Positions 1 through 12,900 of a stretch of DNA of 64,000 nt are shown here, piece after piece (position 1 is the stretch's first letter; every line of letters begins with the position of its first letter). The position numbers and the translations under genes were made by a program. Under the pieces are notes generated by a model. The model was given only the letters and a program-made list of their open reading frames with translations. It was not told the origin of the DNA and ran no database searches. This DNA comes from Holothuria scabra (lineage: Eukaryota; Echinodermata; Holothuroidea; Aspidochirotida; Holothuriidae). The stretch lies in the NCBI GenBank assembly GCA_037179385.1, contig CM074188.1, positions 23,763,318 to 23,827,317 on the forward strand, read 5' to 3'.

Positions 1-680
1 CCTGGTGACCCCATATGACCTTTGACCTCCGCCAAAAACAATAGGGACTATCTACTGACTATAACACACCCACATACCAAATATGAAATCTATCCAAGTT
101 TCCTACCTTGAGATATTGCTTTAACAAGGTTTTTAGACTTTGACACCTGGTGACCCCAGATGACCTTTGACCTCTGCCAAAAACAATAGGGACCAACTCC
201 TGACCATAACGCATCCACATACCAAATATGAAATCTATCCAAGCTTCCTACCTTGAGATATCGTGTTAACAAGATTTTCAGACTTTGACCCCTGGTGACC
301 CCAGATGACCTTTGACCTCCGTCAAAAACAATAGGGACTATCTACTAACTATAACGCATCCACATACCAGATATGAAATCTATCCAAGTTTCCAACCTTG
401 AGATATTGTGTTAACAAGGTTTTTAGACTTTGACCCCTGGTGACCCCAGATGACCTTTGACCTCCACCAAAAACAATAGAGTTCTTCCTCTCAATAAGGG
501 GCATCTGTGTACCAAGTTTGAAAACTGTCTGAGTTTTCCTTCTTGAGATATCGTGTTAACGAGCGAAGTGTCACAAACACACACACACGCACACACACAC
601 ACATACACACACACATACATCCATACATACACACATACGCCATCATGAATGCATAGGTTTCTCTTATCATCGAAACCAAA
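1..680. repeat. 145-bp tandem array with DR1 sites, left copy (truncated by window edge)
   Basis: TGACCTTTGACCT occurs at 16, 161, 306 and 451, exactly 145 bp apart. The last unit passes into a divergent half-unit, a CA/CATA microsatellite (about 570-640) and a terminal motif GCCATCATGAATGCATAGGT ending at about 680. The same terminal sequence closes the second array. It lies in an intron of SKIC3. Confidence 0.9.
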
Positions 681-851
681 AAGCAGTTGCTTAATAGGAG
701 GAGGAGGAATTCTGTACCATCTTGTATAATTTTTTGGCAGGACACCCTCTTGCTAGGATCATTTTTGCAAGGAAATGACCCCAAGATCCTGTTTATTTTA
801 AGTGCTGTTATCTATTACATCTGATAACAGTTTACTAAAGAATAAGCTAAC

Positions 852-952
852 CTTTTAAAGCAGGAACATAATTTTGAGTCTCATTCAAAACTTTCTGGTA
901 TTCATCTATAGCTTCAGAGTATGACCCCAACATCTGTTTGATGGATGCAATT
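852..952 (-). CDS. SKIC3: SKIC3 exon 18 (last in window)
   Basis: Residues 644-677. [20 protein letters not shown] then TQNYVPALK, matching AAIQQILGKYKEAVAQYQ and EDYVPALK of the family. Ends phase 1; the next exon (GLGECH in vertebrates) is not found in 1-851, so the gene continues to the left. Confidence 0.93.
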
Positions 953-3900
953 CTGGTGAAAAATGTACAAAGTGACAAAAAATGAACATTCATCTGATCA
1001 AGGAAATATTTACGAACAAGATATCCCAGTGGTTACGAAAATTGAACAAACCTTTCAAAAATGACATCCAGTCTCCTATACAAATATACCCCATCACATG
1101 CCACACATTTAATCATTTTTTCCAATAATCTTCTGCAAGTAGTACATACTGATTCCATGACATGTAAATAGAAAATTATGTTTCATACAATATGCTTGCA
1201 GCAAGTTCAGTGCTAAGAAATCTCAGCATGATCCCATATCTCACAATGATAAACTAAAGGTTAGGTTAGATGGAGTTTTACTGCCCGGTTTCCAACCATT
1301 TTGTTCCAGTCAAGCTGGCCAAGACCAAGACCTTTTTTCAAGTTGTGGCTCACTGGCTTGTTTTCCCTACTCCATTACTTATGCTGAGTACCAAACGCGA
1401 TGGCAGTAGGTTCCCTTTTTAAAGTTTTCTGTATGACCCAAAGATGACTCCAACTCCCAACCTCCCGACTACAAGTCTGATGGTCTGACCACTTGATCAT
1501 GAAGTCAGTGTGATAAACTAGAGAGACTGACTACTGCAGCAATTTGTTGAGGGAAGGATACGGATAATGAGGACGTTGAAATGCATACAGAGATCATAAT
1601 TTATGAAATAACTTCAAAAAAGCTAATATTTTCCTTACTGGTACTGGCAGTATGTTGTAGGTCCTCCTAACTGTGAAAGTAAGAAAAAAATAAAATAAAA
1701 TAAAATAAAATAAAATAAAATAAATAAATATTCTGTCATAACAAAGTTTGTGGTTGACAAATTTTTTTGGCAATATTTCAATTATCAACCACTTGGAAAA
1801 TTGTCATAAGACTAGACATTAATGCTTGACAGTAGAATGGGAATATTTAATGCATCAGAGACAAAACTTGAGACAGGGAGTATATTCCCCCATCATCTTA
1901 ATATATGTCAAAAGTGAAGATCAATGTTGTCAGAGAATACACCCAAAATCTCCTGGTAAGGACTATTCTTCTATCTGGTATCACAATCTGAATTCACTAA
2001 ACTTAAGTTGATACTAATATTTTACACACTGATTTAGGTGTGGATGTTGTATCCATCACATCCTTTAAATTTATGCAGGTGAAGAATTCTTCACCTGCAG
2101 TTGGTGAAAAATGCCAAACACAAAATATACACTATTACTGGTTCACAAAACAGCCTTTCCAGCTTTCACATCAGTACCTCTAATGCTCTTGTGAATACTC
2201 TCTCTGCAGCTGAATAACTGCCTCTCTTGATGAAAGCATCACCCAAACATTCCCAGCATTGCCTGAAAAATTATGAATATAAATGTACATGTGAATGCGA
2301 ATGCAAATGTTTGTGTTAATTTAAATAAAAATTTTAAAGTTTAAAAAAGGCACACAAATTTCAAGTCCATCATGGTGAGCTACAGTGCTTTAATATTTTG
2401 CAACATATGTGTATATTTTCCCTTCCTTAACAAAAAACTGAAATCCATTATTTGGGGGAAAAGGTATGCATGATAAGACCCAAGTTACATGAAACAAACT
2501 GCCATAATATGTAAGGCCTGACAAAAGGGCATATGCTTTTGATAACATGCCATTATGCATTTTGTACAGTAGCAAATTCCTTTCAACTGCTGATATTAGC
2601 TTTCCAGGGCCAATTAAAACTAATAGGTCAACAGAGTTTACAAATGAGAAAGCTGATAAGGTGAATGACAGACTCTTCTTGAAATACTCCACCAGGGAAC
2701 TGTCTGAATGCGTACGGTTACGTTTTTTGTTTCTTCTGGTTCAATACTACTACTGGGAGTAATATCAGATTAGTCCTGGCAGCAAAGAGGCTATTGTTTT
2801 AAAAAAAAAACAATGAAATGCTCATACTGACATCAAGTTTGCCCATAGAAATGTTCCAAGTTAACATGATTAATAATATTGCTTCCAAATGCTATAGCAC
2901 ATGATCTAAATAACCAGAATGCAAAAATGCATTGAGGTTTCGATGATACATACATGCTCTTTTCAATAAAATGCTACATTTCTTGTAACAACTGGTGACC
3001 CAAAATAGCCTTTGTCTCCACCTGTAAGTGACTGGTTTTTCTTTCATACTGTGCCTTAAGATATTCTGCAAACAAGGTTTTCAGAGTTTGATGCCAGGTG
3101 ATACCAGATGACCATTGACCTCCACCAAAAACAACAGGTACAGTACTTTCAACTCACCATAACACATCCACATACTAATTGGGAAATCCATCCAAGTTTC
3201 CTACCTTGAGATATCCCATTTTGACAAGTTTTTCAAAGTTTGACCGATCATGACCCCAGATGTCCTTTCACCTTCACAAAAAATAACCTTATACAGACCA
3301 TCTTCTCACCATAATTCATTTACATACTAATTTTGAAATCCATCCACCTTTCATACCTTGAGCTATCCTAAACAAGGTTTTCTGAGTTTGACCCCAAATG
3401 ACCTTTGATCTCTACCAAAATCAATAGGGTTCTTCCTCCCATCATAACGCATCAACATATCAAGTTTGAAATCAATCCAAGCTTCCTACCTTGAGATATA
3501 GTGTAAACAAGAAGTTCAGAGTTTGACCCCATGTGACCCCAAATGACCTTTGACCTCCACCAAAATTTATTGGGTTATTTCTTACATCATAACGCATCAA
3601 CATATCAAGTTTGAAATGAATCAAAGTTTCCTACCTTGAGATATAGTGTAAACCAGGATTTCGGGGTGTGACCCCAAATGACCTTTGACCTCCACGAAAA
3701 TATATCGGGTTCTTTCTTACATCATAACGCATCAGCCTATCAAGATTGAAATGAATCCAAGTTTCCTACCATAATGTATCACGTAAACAAGGATTTAGGT
3801 TTTGACCCCATGTGACCCCAAATGACCTTTGACCTTCACGAAAATAAATTGGGTTCTTTCTTACATCATAACGCATCAGTCTATCAAGATTGAAATGAAT

Positions 3901-6900
3901 CCAAGTTTCCTACCATGATGTATCACGTAAACATGGATTTCAGGTTTTGACCCCATGTGACCCCAAATGACCTTTGACCTTCACGAAAATATATCGGGTT
4001 CTTTCTTACATCATAATGCATCAGTCTATCAAGTTGAAATGAATCCAAGTTTCCTACCATGATGTATCACGTAAACAAGGATTTCAGGTTTTGACCCCAC
4101 GTGACCCCAAATGACCTTTGACCTCCACGAAAATACATCAGGTTCTATCTTACATCATAGTGCATCAACATATCAGGTATGAAATTAATCCAAGTTTTCT
4201 ACCATGAGATATCGTGTAAACAAGGATTTCGGGGTTTGACCCCACATGACCCCAAATGACCTTTGACCTCCACCAACATCAATAGGGTTCTTCCTTACAT
4301 CATAACGCATCAACATATCAAGTATGAAATTGATCCAAGTTTCCTACCATGAGATATTGTGTAAACAAGGATTGATTTCAGGGTTTGACCCCATGTGACC
4401 CTAAATGACCTTTGACCTCCACCAAAATCAATAGGGTTCTTCCTCCCATGCTAACGCATCAACATATCAAGTTTGAAATTAATCCAAGTTTTCTACCATG
4501 AGATATCGTGTAAACAAGGATTTCGGGTTTTGACCCCATGTGACCCCAAATGACCTTTGACCTCCACCAAAATCAATAGGGTTCTTCATGACATCCTAAT
4601 GCATCAACATATCAAGTTTGAAATTAATCCAAGTTTTCTACCATGAGATATCGTGTAAACAAGGATTTTGGGGTTTGACCCCACGTGACCCCAAATGACC
4701 TTTGACCTCCACCAAAATCAATAGGGTTCTTCCTTACATCATAACGCATCCACATATCAAGTATGAAATTGATCCAAGTTTTCTACCATGAGATATCGTG
4801 TAAACAAGGATTTTGGGGTTTGACCCCACATGACCCCAAATGACCTTTGACCTCCACCAAAATCGATAGGGTTCTTCCTTACATCATAACGCATCAACAT
4901 ATCAAGTTTGAAGTTAATCCAAGTTTCCTGTCTTGAGATATTGTGTACACAAGGATTTTGGTTTTTGACCCCCTGTGACCCCAGATGACCTTTGACCTCA
5001 ACCAAAATTAATAGGGTTCTTCCTCTCAGTATGGGGTATGTGTGTACCATGTTTGAGAACTGTCAGATCTTCCCTTCTCAAGATATCGTGTAAACAAGCA
5101 AAGTGTCACAAACACACACACATACACACGCACATACACACATACATACACACACACGCCATCATGAATGCATAGGTTTCTCTTTTCATCAAAACCAAAA
5201 ATGAAGTTTTCACATAAAACTGATTTCAGTAACACTGATAACATCTAAATAATCTCTGTACTCACTTGTCCTTGGGATCAGCCCGCAGGGCACACTGAAA
5301 ACTGAAATGTAAACAAACCAAACAAAAATTTCCCTGAAGATTGAGCAAGTCTGGATTTGTTATAAGAATTAAGTATTTTTTAAGAACTTCAATTTTTTTT
5401 TTTTAAATGGAAGAGAAGTTCACAATTAGGTCAATAAATGAATAAATCTCAACCTTTTGATGGCTTCTGTTGGATCCCCAAATTTAAAATGGTATAGTCC
5501 AAGTCTCAGCCACGCCCACTTGGCAGTGCCAGCAGGTGCTTTACTAGTTATATCATTATACATCTGAAACGCCAATTCCTTTGAAAAAGAGAAAATGAGA
5601 TTCAATTTAGAAAATATAAAATGAAGAGTTTGAATGACATTTTTTCATCACATAAGGATAAAGTGACTACCTGCATAATAAGGCAAAGTGTCTAAGCTTT
5701 GTAAAACTGTGGTTCAAACAGGACTTGGAAAAGGCAAAAACAACATATTTCATAAATATTACATGTCCATCAAAGGAACAACAGACAGAACAATGAGAAC
5801 ATTCTACTTTTCAATCAAAATATTCTTTTCTATGTTTAGAAAATCCATAACAGAATCAAACATTGTTTATACTCTTCAGAGTAAGTGACAATCAACAAAA
5901 ATAAACCAACCTTTTCACCAAGTGCAATTAGAACATCTCCTAGCATACTCCCTGCCTCTTCACTCTCAGGATTCAGATGGAATGCTTGGTGAAAACATCT
6001 CTTTGCTTGCCTGGATGTGACAAAAAACCAAACAACTGTCAAATTTAGCATCACTTTAAAACTTGCCAAAAAACAAAAAGAGCTTAAAGTACCATTTATT
6101 TGTTTAAAGTGAGCAGATTTCAGCAGGACATCTTTTTACAATTATTTTGCAATTTATATCTATGTATATACAATGAGGCTAGCCAAGGTAATCAAATCTT
6201 TGCAAGAAATGGCTTCTTGTGAACACCTCTTGTAGGACAGTTAGTTCAATGGAGTTTTATGACCCAGTTTCTAATCAATTAGTTTAAGTCAATCAAGCTG
6301 CAGCCGTTTTTCCCAGTTGTGGCTCACTGGCTTGTTTTCCATACTCTATTGCTTATGATAAGCACCAAGCACAATGGCAGAAGGTTCCATTTTTAAAGTC
6401 TTTGGTATGACCCAACCTGGAGTCAAACTCCAGACTTCCTGACTACAAGTTGGGTGCTCATACCACTTGATCATGCAAGAACAGAGTGGATTCCTATGTA
6501 TAAATATTTATCCATGACCCACCAATCACTGACAAGATTGAAGAGTAGCATCTCTAGAGCTGCCTTTTTCAACAGTTATTTAAAGGCCCTATTCTCTCAC
6601 TTCAAACAGTACCAATTCTCCTAATCTTCTTACTCTAGCCCCTCCCATAATTGTCTGAAATTTATCCTCATCCAGACACAATCCCAATTTACTGCTTCAG
6701 GGTGAGTATGGAAAAGCTCAATTTGTCTAATCAAAACACTATCAGTACAGTTCATGCTGTGTAATACAAACTTTGGTACTCTGCATCGTTTCATGCTGTG
6801 AAGTCGCTTCTTGAAAAAGCAACATAGACACCCCAGTATATCAAAGGCGGCATGGAGTGTAACTAATATCTGAGTTTGTTACAAGATCTGTGACCTCAAA

Positions 6901-9900
6901 TGAGCAATGCTTTCATTGTGTTCACACTGCATGAAAAGCAATTAACACATGCTGACTGACCTGTTAGTTAACCCCAAATGTTACATAACTTTTTGTGTAT
7001 TGAAACACATCTTTTACTGTCAATCAATAAATCAGATATGAAACTTGACCTAATCAAGTCTGCATGTAGTGAGCTTCTTTTCCTCCCTGAAGCGATAAGA
7101 GTTAATCCGGCAGAGAGGAAGAATGTAACAAAAAGTAAGAGGGAACATTTAATCATGTTAGGTTAACTGTTAATCAAAGAGCTGAGCCAATTGAGAATTT
7201 TGTAACCCCCCCCCCACCCCACCCCACAAGAGCTGTAGTTTAGTTTAAGGTGAGAGGAATGGCCCTTCAGGGAAACCTTTAAAAAGCACTACAACGGAAA
7301 CATTGTAAATTAAGAAACCAACTCTTATAACTACTCACAAGAAAAAGAAAATGACACGTTTTTCATCTCTGACAAAATTGTAAAGGTTTTAAAATCATTT
7401 CTGAATCTTCTCTTTATTTTAAAAAGGAACAATTTTTAAAAACTAGTGATTTTCGTTTGCTTCTACACATGAATGCATGGTTACCAGGGCTCAGTTTATG
7501 TGATTGTCCATGACTACTAAAATTCCACATGGCAATAAAAAGTAAAAAGTTGGTTGTCCTCTGTACTCTCATTTCTTTGGCTGTGAGAAAAGCAATTTAC
7601 TTTTACTTGATTCAAGACTTCTGCTTACTGATCGACTCTTTTCAACTTTATATATAGAATTGAGCATTAATAAACTTTTTGGTTCTCAAACATCACATGT
7701 ATTTACCTAAGAAAGGTAATACATTAACACACACATTTTAATGATTTCCAACAACAAAACATCACAACAGATGCTCACAAAACCCTCTGACTTGTAACTG
7801 AGCAAAACAGGCAAATGTCCTTGGACAACCAAAAATAGTAAAATGGTTGCCAGAAGGACAACTGTCAAATTTTCTGAAAATGGAGGCCTGGCTGCTTAAA
7901 CTTACTTCAAGTCTTCTGCCACAGTTTGATAAAAGTATCCCAAGTACAGGAAGGTATCACAATAGCTTGGATCTAATTTTGCTGCCTGTCAATAAAGTCA
8001 AGACATATAGTTAATGTCAAAAATGATTTTGAATTAGTCAATAAAAGTTTCACTTTTAAGGGAACAAAATTTCCAGAGATCTACAACCGTGTAACATCAA
8101 TCCTCCTTGCATATCAACAATGTTTTACTGATGCAAGAGTGACCTGTCCCTTTAACAAGACAATGACTCAATTGCATTTGCATAAATTAAGTTGGAATTC
8201 CAATCAATATCTTTTAACCATCCTACACTTGAGAAATTAAAGACAATTCCTTTTTTTTGAACAAAGGCAACATCCGGACCAAAATCACTCAAAGTATTTG
8301 TAGTTGACATCAATGGAGATTATGGTAATACCAAAGATCAATGGTGTAAGCTGCATGACAAGCCAATACCTATAGAAATTAGTTTCAGTTGTTGCATTGT
8401 TTTCCTGTTCCATCCCTATCAATTCCATGCAATCATTTAGTGGGTTACAAAATCAGGGTAAAACAAACATACGCTAGGTTAGATAGGGTTTTACCCCTCA
8501 ACTTATAACCTTCCAGTTTAATCAAAGAGGACCCACAACCATTGTACAGGTTGTAAGGCACTGCATTAATATCCATACTGCATTCTTTCTAAAGAGCATC
8601 AGGCACAACAGCAGTAGGTTCCATTTTTACAGTCTTTGCTATAACCCGGCCTGGGAGTGTAACCCCAAGACCTTCTGAGTGAGTTAGTTAGATGAGATTT
8701 AACAGCACACTAACACATATGTGGTATACAGACAGTGTCAGTCAACTCGACAAAAATTTCAAAGTTTAAATTTATTTTCAAGTATGGTTGAAGTTCAAGT
8801 TTGGTTTCCCTAAAGTACCCTCTTATGACAGGTGGGAAATACTGTGGGCATATTCTACAACCCCCAGCCCTGCACAGAGGCACCTTATAAGTGAAAGTCA
8901 GATGCTTTACCAATTAGACCACACATTTGAGAAACTATACAGACATAATAACATAACAGACCAATGAATATGTGGCAAAAATTAGTTTTTATAAGTGAAA
9001 ACTGTGACCAACCTTCAACAGTGATTCCAAACACTTGGATCTGTCAGTACGAGCAGTGCCTCCCATCAGCCAATAAACTCTTCCCAGCCAATACAAAGCG
9101 AGGGCACTATTTGGTTCTGCAATTGATGCAGCATGAAAGCTGAAAGAAGGAAGCAATGACTTTTTGATATGTGTGATGCTTAAACAATAAAATTTCAGAT
9201 TTACTTAGTTGAGCATGTACTTTATCAAACATTTAATCACCATACACATTTTAAAATACAAAACTTTTTAAGTAACCAAGAAGCATAATGGGTGTATCTT
9301 TGAAAGGTGACATTCTCCAAAGATTACAATATAAAGAAATGGCAATGTTTTGTTTACCTTTCGTGTGCCTTTTCTAGGTTATTTTCACAAAATGCTAACT
9401 GTCCCTCTACCAGCTTGAGATCTGGTAAGAATTTATCTGGTAAGTTGTCATTCGATAGCTTGAGAAAGGACTAGAAAGCAGATAGAAAGAAAGAATGAAA
9501 AGAAAGTAAGAAAATGCTCACACTGCATTTTGGTTTGTATACATATCATGGCTAAGAGTTTCCTCCATTACATTCACAATGAATATGAAAAGTAAAGTGA
9601 CTTACTGATTGCATCACGTTTTTTCAGCCCAGCAGAAATGTTGAAAGGAATTCTCTAGCTAAGCACAATATACCAAATCCTTCCAAACAATAGACTGTCA
9701 AATCCTTTGATTGTGGAAAACTGATAACTTTACAACCTTTCATCCACAGATACAGAGTCAGGGGAAGACAGCCAGACACAATTCCCTCAGGTCCATCAAT
9801 ATTCATTTCAGGAAAATATCATCAGTTGGTCCCTGGGCCCAACATCCATAGGAGGGGTTTTGGCAACCTGGTCATCCTCCTAGCAAACCAGGGTAAGGAT

Positions 9901-12900
9901 GGAATGAAATTTTCATCTTCCAACCAATCTTATGCCTACAACCCATGTTGAAAGGTACATGTTTACTAGGTAAACCCATAAATCTTTTAAAATAATACCA
10001 TCATTCTCATGGACCTCCTTTCCTACGCCCTACTCCCTGATACTATTCTACAATTCACTACGAGCATATTATTATCCACAGTACCAATCTCTCTTGGGCT
10101 TGACATATTGTTTGCTCACTGCCTTAATAGCTCCTTTTAGATTTCAAATTCAGTGTACAAAAATGATGGTGTGAGGAGTCACCCCACCCCCAGCCCTTTC
10201 CACTTTACTCACGCTCAACCCATACACTACTTCACCTCTTTAGCTTCATCAGTATCTCCAGTGCACAGCAATGCCTTTATATGAGCAATATTCACATAGG
10301 GACTACTCCTATTCATTTTTAAAAGTTTCTCTGCGATCTCCAGAGCCTTGGCAGCATTTGATGAAAGGCCAGTATCTATCAAAGAGGTTGAATGCTGTAA
10401 CAAGAACTGCTCTTCAACATGATCTTTGTCCACCCCTGGGAAGGAGTAATCTTTTAGTGCTCTGAGTCCTGACAGAGGAAAGAAAAAAAACTCAATGCAT
10501 GTGATGGACTTCACACTTCCAAAGAAATGTTTCCTGATATCTATCCTTTGAAAGAGAGATTCAGCAAAAATTTGATAAAAGAGGAACTTAATCTTGTTAA
10601 GTTGGTAAAACGTCCATTCAAGTCCAACATGCAGTTCTGGAGATATCCACAAATAACATTAAAACATTTGCATACCAAACAAAATGGCATCTGAGGCAAG
10701 AAGTGTTAATGTTTTGTTTCCTTTTTTTCCAGTCTACCAAGAAGTTATTGCAGATAGAAGCTCTCCACATCTGCTCTTACTCTAATGGGAACACTGTCCA
10801 TGACTGTTGGCTGTACAGTAGGAACATTGTACAAGCTACATGTAATGCCTTTGTGCATTATTTTAGGTATCACTGACCATGTTCCCATTTGAGTGAGCAC
10901 AAGGGATCACAACCTACTGTGGTATATCAAACGCTAATGGGAATGCAGATCAACAACACATGCACACATGAGACCCAGATCTTTCAGCTTTGAACAACCT
11001 ACCAGGGTAGATCAGATCCACCTAGATCAAAGTTTGCAATGTGAATACAATTAATTGTTCATGTGATCCCAGGTTTCAGGTCTTTGTGTAGTATGGTATG
11101 TACAGTGCATAAAGAAATAACAAGCAGACTTGTAACAATGGTGACCTTTTCACACTTGTGCATTGTGCATAGCACATTCATAAACCATGTTCACATAAAT
11201 GTGGACACAACTCTCAATCAAGTTAAGCAATAGCCATGGGGCTATTAACACCATGATCCACTGCTCTCATTCAAAAGGGAACATGCCCCATGTGACTGTA
11301 CGGTAGTCATTTTGTACCAGTTGTGACATTACACAAGGGTAATAATACAAAACCCTGTCTACATGATAAAAAATATCATCATACAAATGTATGTCCATGT
11401 GAAACATTTTTCTAACAAACTTGAGTGACATCCAACATATATGAAGGTATTTAAATGTTTGATTGCATGTTTCATCTTCACAACAACTGGTGAAACATTT
11501 GTATGTTAATGTTTGTGACGAAACATAGGATCATGTAGACTCAAATTATAATATTAACAATAAATAGACTGTAGCTAAGTGTATAAAGGTGGCGGCATCC
11601 GAAGCTATGAAGCTTAGCAACAGGGTGATCTGGAGTTTGATTCCTGTCCAGGTCAAAGTAAGGTGGGTTTTTCATCCAAGAGCAATCTACAGTTTCCTCA
11701 TCTGAAATGGTCTTTCAAAAAATACCAAATTTGATACAAATTGTTGAATCGGTTACCACCTGACGTGAAGTGGCAATTTAAAAGCCAGTGGTTTCTCCCA
11801 CTTTCGTGGTTGCTTAGTGTGGTAAAACAACTGCCCTTCAAGGCCTGATCATCATTATTAACTTTTTGAGTGTTACAATGTAGTACAACCATAACAAAAG
11901 CCAACTTAAAAAAAAAGATCTTCAAATGCCATGGAACTCCATGTAGAATTGGACAGACAACTCCAAAGACTACTTGAAGAAAAGACATGATCACCATAGT
12001 TTTTCTAATTCTTAATGCTTAAGGAATAAAAAAATACAAACCCTGCTTCACTGTAGACTCAACTTCCTTGTGTTCATGACTCACAATATGACAGTGGGAC
12101 AGATAGAGCCAGGCATAGGGATTAGCAGGAGAACTTTGCACACCTAACAGAGAAAAATAAAATAACATCTCTTAAACATATCACTGATGTTGAGCAGTCA
12201 GGCAGTCTCTTTCACAGGCTAAACTAAGTTCCAACCATCCTAAGAATACTTTGCTATTCTGTATTTAATGCCATTCTTACAAATAATTCTGCATTACTAT
12301 GGAAATCTCTAAATAAAAATACTGAAAACCTACCTTTTAAAAGTGCCTTTTTGGCATCAGGGTAGTTCCTTCGTGACAGTTTAGTTTGTCCTTCGGCAAC
12401 ATCTATCAATGGATGAGAAGGATCCAAAGCCCGCAGGTTCTCCAAGGAGATGAAGACGCTGTCAGGAAGGGCATCTGGATAATGAATACAGATAATGGTA
12501 AAGTGCATGTAAGTTAAGTAAATGGGATGGAGTTAGATGAGATTTAAAGACACACCAACACGTAGTGTCAGTCAACTCAATAGAAAGTTGAAATTTTAAA
12601 ATAATTATTTTCAAGTAGGGTACAAGTTCAAATTTGGCCTATTACAACAGGCAGGAAATACCGTGGGCATATTCTACAACCCCTAGTCCACAGGGGGAAA
12701 ATGAGATGGAAAAGTTAACTCTTTTGTTACTGAATGGGGTCCATCCCCCTTATTGAACTACATATTATATTAAGTATACACAGTACATAAATACAGTTTC
12801 CACAAAAACTTAATTTTTGTTTGGAATCACCATATTTGCATACGCTATGCCCCAAGAGGGAGGATATTTGTAAAAATATCTCCTCTTCAGGCCTGTTCAA

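Noticed and set aside
1061..1084. Candidate small SKIC3 exon between exons 16 and 18
   Set aside because: An AG-GT pair exists, but its length breaks phase and one frame hits a stop; the 32-nt exon at 1639-1670 fits phase and length exactly.
1..5035. CRISPR-like array
   Set aside because: Units are whole 145-bp repeats without unique spacers, in an animal intron.
4757..5050. Minus-strand open frame of 97 codons in the repeat array
   Set aside because: It is a translation of two 145-bp repeat units; the peptide repeats with the DNA unit.
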